Shown here: piece by piece, positions 1 through 10,359 of the stretch
Layout of the letters: each line of letters starts with the position of its first letter
How positions within the stretch are numbered: the stretch's first letter is position 1
NCBI RefSeq assembly: GCF_020382885.2
Contig: NC_058513.1
Coordinates: forward strand, 15,277,641 to 15,341,640
Reading direction: 5' to 3'
Source: Scatophagus argus
Lineage: Eukaryota; Chordata; Actinopteri; Scatophagidae
Length of the DNA stretch: 64,000 bases
Translations under genes and position numbers: made by a program
Notes under the pieces: generated by a model
Seen by the model: only the letters and a program-made list of their open reading frames with translations
Databases searched by the model: none
Told to the model about the DNA's origin: nothing

Positions 1-815
1 AACCTTTCAGTTCTGTCTTAACAAGTCTGAGCTTCTCGCCTCTGGTTAACAGTTTCAGCCTCAACACACCGAATGTCTTTTCTTTCTGACGCTTTTCATG
101 TGAAAACATTTTTGGTCTGATTTACTCAGACACTGCAGCACCAATTATCTCAGTGAAAATGTTGATGGCTGAACTGTCTCTAAAACTCTTTTCTTAGGCT
201 TTTGCTCCAAGGTAACATTTAACACCAAATTCTCCACCAGAGGCCAATCAAGTTAGTCAAGAACAGGTGTGTGTGTGTGTGCCTCTTGTCTACCAGTAAA
301 TAATTCCAAAGCCTCATCTCTATCACATCAAATATTTAAGTGGCTCCCAGAGTAATAAAGTTAGGATTGATTAGAGGACGTGCCCCTGCGTTTGGACGCC
401 TGGAGCTGAATGGAACCAATAAGAGAGGTAATTAGAGGAAGCGAAATGAGAAAAAGACTGAGAGGAGTGATGTGTCTATCTTTGTGTTAGCACTTGTATT
501 TAACAGAAGCACAGTCAAAGGGCTAATGTTAACGCTCAGTTAAACTTAAGAACTATCACAAATTGCTTTCATATCAGCAGAGGGATGTTAACCAGTTAAA
601 TGGACGTAAATATATGAGAATATCCACCTTAGATGTGCACTCGGACAGCTTGTAGTTATTAGACTCCATGCATGTGTGTATGCATGCGTACAAAGTCTCA
701 AACTGGCTCCCTCTTTATTTAATACTGCCCTGTGGAAAGACTTTAAAGGTTTCTACAAAGCACATGCACGCCATCTAGTGTTAACACATTCACACACATT
801 GAAAGTTAAGATTTT
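1..815. other. gene-free flank
   Basis: AT-rich DNA with a short GT run at 268-281. I see no exon, RNA gene or long repeat here. Confidence 0.5.
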
Positions 816-821
816 TTTATT
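816..821 (-). terminator. poly(A) signal, RAP1GDS1-like gene
   Basis: This is the first clear AATAAA on the minus strand below the stop at 1380. It gives a 3' untranslated region of about 540 nt. Confidence 0.4.
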
Positions 822-1379
822 ATTGCAAATAATTAAAGATGAAGGGTGAAACTGAGAGAACCATGATCAAAAATAAGAAACCTTAACTGTAGAAAAGAAT
901 ATCATTGGTATTAGTGCCAAGGAAAGAAATCCACATTATTTCAAGCACTTGTGAGCACATAAGCAGCAACAATGTCATCATAATTTTTAAGGTTTTCATC
1001 CTTACATATATACTTTCTGTTGATTTCTAGCATTGTCCTTATGCTTGATACAATTGTACAAAAGACACAGACTACTCTGTGGCACTGCATCCCATAATTG
1101 CAGAATTGCTGAAATAAGCAGCAACCGACTGTTTTTTGGGAAGAAACAGTGTTTTTAAAACTTACAAAGCGAGCGAAGGAATTCCCACAAAAATAACAAA
1201 AATTAAAAAAGAAAACATGAGAGATCTCTGCAGTTTGAACACGTCCAGATTTAGTGTTAAAGTATTACCCTGGTTTGGTTTGTACTGATATTTGGTGGTG
1301 TACTTCCAGAGTTTGTAGAACCCCCTTTAGTTTTGTTTGCAAGTTAGATCAGGCTGCCATGTTTGCCATATTAAAGCTG

Positions 1380-1852
1380 TCAGAGGAACGTGTGGAACAT
1401 GCGAGTCTTCAGACTTTTGGTGCGGGGAACATTCCTCATAGAGAACTTGATCACATTGTACAGATTTGAACAGCTTCCCAAGCTGGAGAAGGGGAACCAG
1501 CGAGCAATCCGTTTGTTCCCGTGAAGGCTCCAGAAAGAGGAGGAGCAGCGCTGGAACACCTCGATGTTCACCGCGTATTGACCAGGTGCCCACTGAGAGA
1601 TGCACACCAGAGTCACAGAGGAGGCAAAGCCACAGGTGTGAGGAGAGACGCCGTGAAAAACAGACTCCCCCTGCCTCACGGACGCCCCCCTCTCCCACAC
1701 CATGCCAGCCTCTTCTGCCACTCCCATCCCACTGAGATTACAGAGGGCCAGAAGACACACCTCCTCCAGGGCCTCCTCATCAGGAAAACGGAGCAGGATG
1801 GCAACAAGCCGAGGAACCGCACCTCTACGCAGCAACAGCTCCTGCAGCTTAG
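1380..1852 (-). CDS. RAP1GDS1-like terminal exon
   Basis: The acceptor is CACTGTTGCTTCAG. The first 40 or so codons are a clear ARM repeat (RRGAVPRLVAILL, VCLLALCNLSG). The frame then stays open for about 110 more codons to a stop at 1380-1382. This tail has no ARM periodicity that I can see. An unseen internal donor near 1721 cannot be ruled out, in which case the tail would be intron. Confidence 0.5.
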
Positions 1853-3170
1853 CTGAAGCAACAGTGACATATAAAATACTCGTTTAGTGTGCAGCATTTG
1901 AAAACATCTGCGCTATCAAATGTATTGGTATTATTAGCATAAGTATAGTGATTTACTTCACTCACAGCTGTCATAAGTCATGCGTGAGATGGCTCTTGCA
2001 GCATGAAGGAGCAGCTCTTGGTCTGTACTGGTCAGCACAGACAGCAGAGCCGTAACTAAGCCTGCATCACCAAAACCTTTACGGACCACAGCTGACAGGA
2101 AACAAAAAAACACAAGGAATCAGTGGAAAACTACAAAATAAAGATCTTGCAGATTTTCAGATCAGCCAACAGAGTGATCTCATACACTGCATTAATAAAT
2201 AGAAAATGAAGCGATGGACCAACGTGGATGGCTTACACTCCTTGGCAAGTTCGGCCACTAGTTTTGCGGTCAGCAGTGTGAGGGGCCCTCTGTGCCTCAG
2301 AGACAGGGCCAGAATCGGCAGGATCCCACTGATCACTACCTGCTCAGCAGCGCCCTTGTCTGGACACAAGTGGAATAACACATGTAAACACAACACGTAA
2401 ATGCACAATGAACGTAAGATGCCAAAGAAAACTTTGGCTTGAAAGATGACAATGCATTAAGTATATGAAGCTGTAGTATATATATATATATATATATATT
2501 TTAATCGACACATGCTCCTTTAATCAGGAGAATAATTGTGATGAACTGAATCTCTTCCAACCTTTCTTAATACATGAATCATGACTGACTCTCCTTCACC
2601 TCCTCTGCCTCTCCATCTATCCCCCTGTTGCTCTCTCGCTTGGAGACACAAATACAGCTTAACGTCTGCTGAGGACTTACAACTGTCAGGCACCTGATCC
2701 CTTCACCGCCTCTCAAGCCCCAGCTCCTCATCCCTCACTGGGGAGATTTATTTATTGCTATGTTTTATTGTCCAAAATGTGGAGCTGAGTGGGAGGCATA
2801 ATGTCTTGAGGTACACTTATATGGAAACACATAAATATGTAAATTGCATGTGGCTGCAGGACTGTTTGCATGTTGCAGTTCAAATCACATGAAAAGAAAG
2901 ACATACTGCAACACAAATATAACCCTGAAACCCATCTTTATACCATGAAATCAACAGCATGTGGTGATGTGTTTTTGAATGCTGTCAAGCAGATGGTGTC
3001 ATAGCTGAAAATGCGTTCGAGAAGAAAGATATCAAAGAGTGAAAGAGTGTGAAGGAACTCACTCCTCTCCTCAATGTTGATCAGCACTGTATTCAGATGT
3101 GGTTTAAGTTCATCCTCAATCAGTTCCAAACCGAGGACTCTGATGGCACCTAACGCATTGTTCAGGTTGT
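1380..3170 (-). CDS. RAP1GDS1/SmgGDS-like short armadillo-repeat protein (4 supported exons)
   Basis: Four exons with consistent phases: 3170-3063, 2359-2237, 2091-1966 and 1852-1380 (stop at 1380-1382), 276 residues from the first supported codon. The third exon is exactly 126 nt, one ARM repeat, as in RAP1GDS1. The pattern follows the SmgGDS N-terminus: a DNLNNALGAIRVLG start, then a SGILPILALSL helix pair, then GLVTALLSVLTSTDQELLL ending in TYDS, then RRGAVPRLVAILL with VCLLALCNL. SmgGDS proteins bind and chaperone small GTPases of the Rap/Rho type; that role is inferred. The last 110 or so residues do not resemble SmgGDS as I know it, and the product is about half the usual length of about 600. 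The start codon is not certain; a phase-compatible exon lies at 5086-4993. Confidence 0.62.
1966..2091 (-). CDS. RAP1GDS1-like exon: ARM repeat 2 (126 nt)
   Basis: The acceptor is TCCTGTCAG and the donor GTGAGT. It encodes VVRKGFGDAGLVTALLSVL through AARAISRMTYDS. The length of 126 nt and the closing YDS match the RAP1GDS1 exon pattern. Confidence 0.72.
2237..2359 (-). CDS. RAP1GDS1-like exon: ARM repeat 1
   Basis: The acceptor is TGTGTCCAG and the donor GTAAGC. The 123 nt encode KGAAEQVVISGILPILALS through LVAELAKE, a typical two-helix ARM unit. Confidence 0.7.
2475..2501. repeat. (TA)n microsatellite
   Basis: Near-perfect TA dinucleotide run in the intron between the first two supported exons of the RAP1GDS1-like gene. 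Confidence 0.9.
3063..3170 (-). CDS. RAP1GDS1-like exon: N-terminal helices
   Basis: The acceptor is CTTCCCACAG and the donor GTGAGT. The exon enters in phase 2, needing one upstream nucleotide; a G there gives DNLNN, which mirrors the second exon of RAP1GDS1. It encodes the amphipathic stretch up to NIEER. Confidence 0.65.
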
Positions 3171-3460
3171 CTGTGGGAAGAAGTGGGAAAATGGATGCAA
3201 TGAGTCACAAAATAGGGAACTAATAAAAGGACAGCAGGTGTGAATGCTGTACGGGGGTGTAGGAAGTACAAATGTCATTACAGATGAGAGAGAGAAGAGT
3301 TGGTTACAAACAAAGTGGCATGAAAACGTGCAAATAAGAAAATGCTGGGTTCATAAAAGCAGTTAAGAATAATGAAATATGACTGTGTTAAACTTTATTC
3401 CTACAGATCCTACTTGCAAAGCATCCAGAAGTCAGCTCTTTTCTTGAGCTTTTCTTGAGG

Positions 3461-3775
3461 CTAAATGCTGATGTTAGCATGCTAACATGCTTACAGCTAA
3501 CATGTTGAGGTTTGGTCGTAAACTAAAGTATTGGACAAATTAGGATTCTGACCTGAGGTTGAAAAGCTCTAAATGAAAAGTTCGACTCTCCAAAGACATC
3601 ACAGTTCATCCCAAGAGGTACAAGGATATTTGGACAAATTTTCATGGCAATGCATCTAATGATTTTTGAGACACTGAGATCATCTAGTCAGTCGGTTTGA
3701 TCCTCTTGGGATCATGAATTTCTACATAAAATTTTATATCAGTAAATTTGTGAAGTTACTTCATTTTGGACCAGA
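3461..3775 (-). repeat. dispersed teleost repeat with GTTAGCATGC core, copy A
   Basis: On the minus strand it reads a block with GGATCAAACCGACTGACT, a block with AATTTGTCCAATACTTTAGT, and then several AACATGTTAGC units. The same modules recur at 20.7, 31.2 and 54.6 kb. The 16-bp segment 3472-3487 is a perfect palindrome. I recognise the layout as an abundant non-coding repeat of percomorph genomes; the class is uncertain. Confidence 0.65.
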
Positions 3776-4721
3776 TAGACAGACTGTACTTACCAACTGT
3801 AAACCATATCAGTAAGGTACTACTTTGACCATTAAGTGTGTGATCCGGATATAACTGTCTTGTACTTGACTTTGGCTCTCACTCCACTGAATGAATTGAC
3901 GACTCTAGCAGATTTGAATGCAGACGTGTTTAAGACACAGTTGCTGCCCACAACAGCTTCATACTGCTGATTTGATCATCTGCACTGCAAGTGCTTTGGT
4001 CAAGGACACTTTATCAGTAGATGGAACTTGGCTGGCCAGATTTTCCCAGCTGATATGTACAAACATAAAACCCTTCAGTCCCCACATAATTCTTTTGAGT
4101 GGTCCTACAGTTAACTTATACAGAGGCCTATAGTGATTAGAAGCAGTGATCACTGCATTTTCAGTAGTTGTTAAGCAAACACCAGACAATTTACTGAAAA
4201 CAAAGCATGTGGAGGCACATTATTGGCTTAAAGGACTATAGCAGTTGTTTCAGTTCTATCCCATTTGCTACAAATAATCATAACAATTTGCAAACAGTAC
4301 TGCTGCTTGACAATCGTTGGTGTTGTTCCAACTCTTTCCAGCAGCTCTTGCCTTCCATTCATTTCCATATGATATGAAAATCAATTACCTGACTCTTGAA
4401 CCTCACTTTAATTGTGAAATCCATTCAAGGGAAAAGCAAATGTGGTGCAATCAACCTGTACTTAACCTGCATAAGCACACAATACTCATGTGAAATGAAT
4501 ACAGCACTGAGGTTTGATTGATTTTTCATATTGCACAGACATGAACAGCAAACAACAGCTGCAAGAAACATGGAAAAATACACTGACAAAAGTAAAACTG
4601 GTAGCGATGCATTTGAGGATGTGCAGTAAAAACCTTGGTGAATTTAGGTGTTGTACTGGCGGCGTCCTTTAAGAATGAATCACTGAAAGATAACAGTTAA
4701 ATCTCTTCACTAGCTCTGAAA

Positions 4722-4722
4722 A

Positions 4723-4750
<28 letters not shown>
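4722..4750. repeat. (TG)n microsatellite
   Basis: Uninterrupted GT dinucleotide run of about 14 units. Confidence 0.95.
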
Positions 4751-4754
<4 letters not shown>

Positions 4755-4992
4755 CCATTTTCTCCCCTTTAAAAACTACTGAAATGCTCTCGTACCTGAC
4801 AGTCAGCCCTCAGTCTGTCTAATTGAGCGGCTCAGTGGCCAGCAGTGTTAAAGTGTGGTTGCACCAGTAGATCCCATGCGTGAAAGTGAAGCATTACTGA
4901 AAGAAAGCTACAACCGCATTTACGCCTAACGTCAACATCACGATCCAACATCTGATGATCTGAACCATCAGTCATGACTCTGTTCCACTCAC

Positions 4993-5086
4993 CGTGTGGT
5001 GTGCAGGGTTGCAGTCGACTGGATCTGTGTTTGTCCCGATGGGGACGTGAGTAAGTGTACATAAGTGGTACATTGGGGTGTCCCAT
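4993..5086 (-). CDS. candidate first coding exon of the RAP1GDS1-like gene
   Basis: An ATG at 5086-5084 opens 31 codons and ends in phase 1 at a strong GTGAGT donor. The leftover G joins the AC of the next exon to give Asp, exactly what the DNLNN start needs. The encoded residues are not recognisable, and the RAP1GDS1 family normally has only one or two residues here, so this may be a leader exon or coincidence. Confidence 0.22.
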
Positions 5087-6156
5087 TCTGCTACGTCCTA
5101 CTGTTTCTGGACAGCCTATGGAAGTCTTCTCAGGTTGATGTCTTCATGCACTTTTCCCATCCCATGTTGTTTTCCTTTTGCTTTTTATCTTGTCAGATTT
5201 CTTTCTTTTAGAGTCTTTGGATTCCCTGGCCGTGGCTTTGAGGGAACCTGATTCAACCTTCTCTACATCTCACCTCAGCCTCTCTGCTGCTCTCCCCTCT
5301 CATCTTGCACTTTCATCTTGTGCAGAGGGAAACTGTTGTCTTTGTTTCGTACACGTCCAACTCGTTTGTTTTTCTTCCACAGCAGCTGTCTCTCTCTGTT
5401 CCCTCTCAGGGTTAATACTGAGCAAATCCTCACCAAAGCTGTTCTCTCTCCTCTCCCTTCGTGTGTGTGTGTGTGTGTGTGGTTTAAGGTATTAACACTT
5501 GGCTGACACGGCTGTGTGTATTCTTGCCAGCCTAAATCTCCCACAATGCCTTTCACCTTCTAGAAAATCCAGAACAACAGACAGGTGACAATCTGGTATC
5601 CGTTTTAGTATACAAGTGTACTATTGGATGGCAGTCTTCAAACTGATGTTTTACAAGACCAATCGCGGTCATCACATTAAGTTTAATGGCTGGAAATGAT
5701 CTACCTGTCGCAGTTTAGGACGTGGATTTTTTTTTTAATAAAACAAATTCCTTAACATTTCTTCTGTCCAAGACTCTGAAATTAAACAAATGAAATATGA
5801 ATATATTTGTTTTTACTCGGTAATCAATAATAGCACATCTTGCTATCACAAGACAATAACAGAATCAAATTATGAAAAGTAAATCTTTATATTTTACTAA
5901 GCAAACTTTTCAACAATCTAGTACAGAACTGGAAATCCAAACAATAAATACATCAGGGAAACAGAAGACATAGTACCACCAGGAAAAATATAATCCAGAC
6001 CTCTGATATTATCTGCTGTACATCATGAGCAGATTTACATTTACATCAGTGGGGATTTTTGTCTGTTCACTGAAAACACAGCATAAAAAAATAAAATATA
6101 ACTTGGACACAGACTAAGTATATAAAAAATCTGCTACCAAAGAAACAGAGGATTCA
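5087..6156. other. intergenic DNA
   Basis: Lies between the RAP1GDS1-like and AP-2-like genes. It holds a (GT)n run at 5460-5481 and a T-rich tract near 5730. The open frames at 5178-5556 are pyrimidine-rich low-complexity sequence and do not look coding. Confidence 0.5.
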
Positions 6157-6566
6157 CTTAAAGGGATACTTTGACTTTTTGGGAAACGTCTTGATTTGCT
6201 TTCTCACCAAAACACAAAAGATTCATACTTTAAACACTGTAACTGTAGGAAAAGGCTGCCAAGGCTCTCCCTAAAGGTAACGGATTTGTACAGCCACAAC
6301 CTGTTCTGAGCCTTCTCAGGCTGACATCTTCATGCACTTTAACAACCAAAGTGTAAAAACAGATTAAACAGCTGAATTATGTTACCTTTGGAGACGGCCA
6401 TGCTAGCTGTCCCTCCGCCTCATTTCCAGTCTTCATGCTAAGCTAAGCTAACAAGCTTCTCACCCCAGCTACATATTTAATGCACAGATGTGAGTGGCAT
6501 CAATCTTTTTATCTCAGCAAGAAAGCTAACCTCTGTATTTTCCAAATGTTGACCTAGTCCTTTAAG
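6157..6566. mobile_element. MITE-like element with TTAAAGG terminal inverted repeats
   Basis: The left end reads CTTAAAGGGATACTTTGAC. The reverse complement of the right end reads CTTAAAGGACTAGGTCAAC. Inside are TTTTGGGAAA, CAAAGTGTAAAAAC and GCTAAGCTAAGCTAAC, familiar from a very common teleost non-autonomous repeat. It is about 410 bp with no coding capacity and lies just below the 3' end of the AP-2-like gene. Confidence 0.72.
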
Positions 6567-6669
6567 TTGGACACATTGATGCTGAGCTCACCATAACTGT
6601 GAGTACTTCAACCCTGCTCAGCTTGTGCAGACTTTGTGTCCCATTGCTGAGTGTCCCCTTGAATAGGAC

Positions 6670-6675
6670 TTTAAT
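6670..6675 (-). terminator. possible ATTAAA poly(A) signal of the AP-2-like gene
   Basis: A variant signal about 31 nt beyond the stop codon. It implies a very short 3' untranslated region, so a more distal site is also possible. Confidence 0.25.
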
Positions 6676-6706
6676 TGGTTCTTTAGACTCATGTCATGTG
6701 ACAGTG

Positions 6707-7178
6707 TCAAACAGTTCCAGCTGCGTTGAGACCACTGGAAACGGTCTCATATCCTACAGAAACCAGGGTAAGGACGTTACTCTCCACATCATCTTGCTTG
6801 CCCTGCTCTGCACGGGTTTCCACAGGACCAGCAGCTCCAGTTTCCTGCCTCATATTCTTCCTGGCCCTGCCTCGCCCCTTGCCTTTTGAAATGACCTTCT
6901 CTTGCTCATCGACGCCTCCAGACACCTTGTGAGACTTCTCGTTGTCAGTTAATCGCGTTTTGCGGTGCCGCCTGCGGATACGCCGCATCGGCGGACCAGA
7001 GTCAGATGGATCTGAGGCCGCTGCACCAGACAAGATCCGAATCTGTTGTTCAATTACCATAATGATCATGTCCAGCGCAACGTCAAGCATTCCCAGACCC
7101 AGGCCATGAGTGACGTTGTCAAATGCACCGCTGTTGGCCGGGTCCTTGAAACATTTTCTCATATCCTCAAGGTGGTTC
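6707..7178 (-). CDS. AP-2-like exon 4: end of domain and basic tail
   Basis: The acceptor is CTTCTCTCAG. It encodes NHLEDMRKCFKDPANSGAF, then the HGLGLG helix and a basic Arg/Lys-rich tail, with the stop at 6707-6709. Confidence 0.75.
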
Positions 7179-8391
7179 CTGAGAGAAGAGGAGAGACTGT
7201 TATTACCCTTATCCAAGGTTTCTTATGAAAACAAGCTTAAAGGTTGTGTTCACATATAGTATGTACTTAGTTTCAATGATTTTGGACCAGTGTTGAACTG
7301 TATTTATCTCAGGGATGAGCTGTTTGGCCATGTTGCCGTAGTCAATGTAGTCATGGGCAAAGTCCTTCATGTCCTCACACAATGCTCCGGTGTCACCTAC
7401 GCAAATACACAAATTAAAACACAGTTTTGTCTCTTGCAAGTTAAAAAATTCTCTCTTCCAAGACACAAATTTCAAACATTCGGCCACTTTCACACACATC
7501 ATCCTGTCACCTTCTGTGAGTTTGGAGAAAGACGAGGATACAGATGTGGTGGTGCTTGGCGTGAGGCCGAGGACACCGAGTGACTCCAGAAGGGTTTTCT
7601 TGCTGGCTGGGCCTCTGCTGACCCGAGTGTAGGCTGCCAAGGAACGCAGGGACATCTTCTCCGGGGCCTGCAGGCGCCGTTTAATCTCATCATACGAGAT
7701 GAGATACTTTCCTAAAATAAGATGCAACAAGGAGAATCAGCACAGCAGTACTGGGATTCAGTGTTACTTTTATCAAATCTGAAAATCAAATTTGCTTCTT
7801 ATTACTATTAAGATTCAACTTTCAACAATTTCAAGTGGTGAGGCCGTCTTAAATAACGGAAGAAATCAAATTAGAAATAAAAAGGGAGGATATGAGAGAT
7901 TCAAGGCTGGTATTTCACCAACTTGGAACAAGTGATCAAAACCCCAGCGCTTACGCAGATCGATGAAGGCGTAATCTTCAAACGACTGGGCACTTACGAG
8001 CCTTAGATCCTTTCATGTTGGGATCCAGGAGTGACGAAACTTCAGCAAAAGGCATCTGGGCTGTCTTCTGTGAATTTATGCTCAAGTCTGGTGTCAGGTC
8101 CTGGTTCTGGGACATATCCTCAGTGTGAAGTGGAGCAGAAATCTGCATCTGGGGCTGAATATGAGGCTGCATGCTGTGCATTTCCACCTGACTCTGGTCT
8201 AGCGGAGCCTGGCCTTGTGCTTGGGGGAGGATCAGTGTGTTTTCAGATAAACCCTGTAGCCCCATGCTCCCTTCTGAAGCACTACCTGTTTGCTCTGAAG
8301 ACACCTGAAAGATACCCATGACCGGTTTTACTACTGTGAAAACCATGTTCCCCTGGGCATCCAGACCCACCACTCTAGTAGATGGGTCCAT
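6707..8391 (-). CDS. divergent transcription factor AP-2 (TFAP2)-like protein, 398 aa
   Basis: Four exons (8391-7998, 7711-7511, 7396-7267, 7178-6707) join in phase to 398 residues. Residues 1-131 are Gln/Pro/Met/Ser-rich and look like an activation region. From residue 133 the AP-2 fold can be followed: KYLISYDEIKRRLQAPEK corresponds to the family's KYKV..EVQRRLSPPE; SKKTLLESLGVLGL to LREKLDRLGL; KLTEGDTGAL to SLVEGEALHL; and SGAFDNVTHGLGLGMLDVAL to the terminal helix-span motif with its HGFG. A basic tail (RRIRRRHRKTR, KGKGRGRARK) could be a nuclear signal. The family's GRRKAANVT stretch is replaced by a Ser/Thr run, so classical GCC-box binding is doubtful. It is clearly not an orthologue of TFAP2A-E. 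Domain assignment is by eye; the exon phases are sound. Confidence 0.72.
7267..7396 (-). CDS. AP-2-like exon 3
   Basis: The acceptor is TTTGCGTAG and the donor GTACAT. It encodes CEDMKDFAHDYIDYGNMAK through WSKIIETK, part of the helix-span-helix region. Confidence 0.72.
7511..7711 (-). CDS. AP-2-like exon 2: start of AP-2 domain
   Basis: The acceptor is TTATTTTAG and the donor GTGACAGG. The junction with exon 3 restores TEGDTGALCEDM, which parallels the AP-2 VEGEALHLARDF block. This supports a short intron of about 115 nt over read-through of the open frame. Confidence 0.75.
7998..8391 (-). CDS. AP-2-like exon 1: N-terminal region
   Basis: Starts at the ATG at 8391 and ends at donor GTAAGT in phase 1. 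It encodes a low-complexity Gln/Met/Ser/Pro-rich segment (residues 1-131) with no PY motif that I can see. Confidence 0.72.
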
Positions 8392-8652
8392 GTCTTCACA
8401 TAAGTTTTACCTTTCCAGCACAGAGAGGAGGCTCAAGAGGCTTAATTATCCTTAGAGGCCCATGTAGTGTTAGAGAATACCCCTCTGTTCAGTGCTCTTA
8501 GGGTCAAAGTGATCTGACAAAAGGGGAACTTAAGACGACTCTTTCTAAAGTCAGGGTAAAACCTCCCAAGTTAAAACTGAAAATATTCTTTCTTTGCACA
8601 GTTTCCCAAAGCCAAGAATCACTCATGGCAGCACCACAGAACAAGCTTCATT
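8392..8652 (-). promoter_or_regulatory. 5' leader of the AP-2-like gene with an upstream ORF
   Basis: A good acceptor (CTTTCCTTTCAG) ends at 8653, so the first coding exon probably begins at 8652. Its first nucleotides hold an ATG at 8651-8649 opening a ten-codon upstream ORF that stops well before the main start. Such an ORF would lower translation of the main frame. Confidence 0.4.
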
Positions 8653-9923
8653 CTGAAAGGAAAGCAGTGAAAAAGAAAAATTAGTACAAAACTTTGCAAC
8701 TAACAGTCAAAGGATTTGGGGTCACTTGAAAGCTAGAATTCTTACTGAATGCCTTAAAGTCAACAGGAAACTATCCACTGACTACACTAACTGTACTGAA
8801 GCCTGGCTGCAATCCCATTTCTACCAAATTAACATTTAACTGGTTGAAAAACCAAACTGAGGGTCTTTGAAGCATTGATAATAATTGGGGGAAACTGAAT
8901 AAATAATAACAAAAGTAACAAAAAAAATGTCTTCTGCCTACACTTTGTGTTTAGACACTTTAGGGGAATTCACTTAACTGTCAGAACACCAGGATCTGAC
9001 AGTAAACAGACACTGTCGTTGTGCATTAAGTTGAAGGGTATGAGTGAAACCTGAGGGGGGAAATGAATATTGTTCAAAGTACTGAGCCTACCAAACTGTG
9101 GGTTTGTGTGGAAAGGTCAGGCCCTTAAAAAGACTCAAGCAGGCGTTGGTCGTCCAAAGTCCAAAGGCGCAGCAGCTCAGCGACTTGTTCAACACAACTT
9201 TGACAGTTTTATTTGTACTGATCTGAGCGCGTCGTGGCGCAAAAGCCATCCAGACGCACGACGCACAGCTTCACAACAACAGCAAAGGAAAGCAAAGCCT
9301 GATGAACGTTAAGCAAGTTCTAAAGTCGATTTGTGTGTCAACAGTCGCCGCTGCTGCATGTCTGCTGGCCGTCACCTGCTGCAGCTCCGCGGGAACAGAC
9401 CTGACAGGATGTTCATCAGCTCACACAGCTGCACGGTGTCTGTCAGTGTCCACAAAACCAGCTCAACTCACGTCAGCTTTTTAAAGCGTGGGGAATACGT
9501 GCAGCGCACACGAGAGCGTGATAAAACGTGTTGAGTCTCGCGCTCTGTGCGTCAGTTGACATCCTCTGATGTGCAACCTACTAACTTTTCAAAATGAAAC
9601 CAAACACGAGCGTCCCTACCCTGTTCTCTGTTTTATGAGCATTTAATTGCCACAGCGGTAGATCCTGACCTGTGGGCAAACACAGCAAAGACATGAACTT
9701 TTCAGCTACCAAATAACGATGCAAATTTGATCAACAGCGCTGCATTGAACTATAATTTATCATGGCTGCCAGGAGCGACTGTTGCTCGGTTTTTCTGAGA
9801 ACCAGGCCTGAAGCGTTACGCAAAACGGACACAAAACTGAAGCGGGTGACCTCGGTTCTGGACGGGACAGACCAAATTTAACCGCTAACCTTGGATGCAA
9901 CCAGTGACGGCTGTCCCACTCAC
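8653..9923. other. probable leader intron of the AP-2-like gene
   Basis: Lies between the likely leader donor at 9923 and the acceptor at 8653. The 9.2-9.5 kb part is CpG-richer than its surroundings and may be regulatory. No coding exon is recognised; the short plus-strand frames at 9070-9534 have no family features. Confidence 0.4.
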
Positions 9924-10140
9924 CGAATTGCAGTCTGATTTTTTTTTTCTTAAAAGGACACTGATCCTAGAACGGTCCGCGTCGAAGTCAACGACATTTT
10001 TTCTCCTTCTCTGCTGCTGCTTCGGCGGGTTGCAAATCAGCTGTACGTGCACTACCGCCTGAGAGCTGCAATCCCTCTGCTCATTGGTCAATTGACACAT
10101 CAATCACAAAAGGTTTGGTTTCTGATTGGACAGGAGCGCT
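9924..10140 (-). promoter_or_regulatory. candidate promoter and first noncoding exon of the AP-2-like gene
   Basis: Two CCAAT boxes on the minus strand (ATTGG on plus at 10083-10087 and 10124-10128) lie above a GC-rich stretch with a strong GTGAGTGG donor at 9923. No TATA box is evident. The arrangement suits a CCAAT promoter firing toward lower coordinates. Confidence 0.4.
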
Positions 10141-10359
10141 GTCAGTAGAACAAAGGAGGCGGTATTTCCGACTCAAGCTTATCCACATACAATGAGATGA
10201 AATCTTGTTCTTATTTTGTTTTTGTTTTGTCTCGCAGGTGTTGTCGGTCATAAATCAAAAAGTATATCAGTTGAGATTTTTCAATATGACAGACTATGAC
10301 AGAAGACAAGATACTCCTTCAATAGTCCCATAACTGGGAGATTACAGTGTTACAGCAGC

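Noticed and set aside
1327..1698. Alternative minus-strand frame over the terminal exon of the SmgGDS-like gene
   Set aside because: It overlaps the frame that continues directly from the ARM repeat, and reaching it would need a frameshift or an unsupported splice.
5178..5556. Overlapping open frames on both strands around a GT run
   Set aside because: Low-complexity pyrimidine-rich sequence with a (GT)n run gives long frames on both strands; no splice context or homology.
7399..7510. Read-through of the AP-2-like frame between exons 2 and 3
   Set aside because: It is open by chance. Splicing with GTGACA and TTTGCGTAG restores the AP-2-like TEGDTGALCEDM block, while the read-through inserts about 38 unrelated residues.
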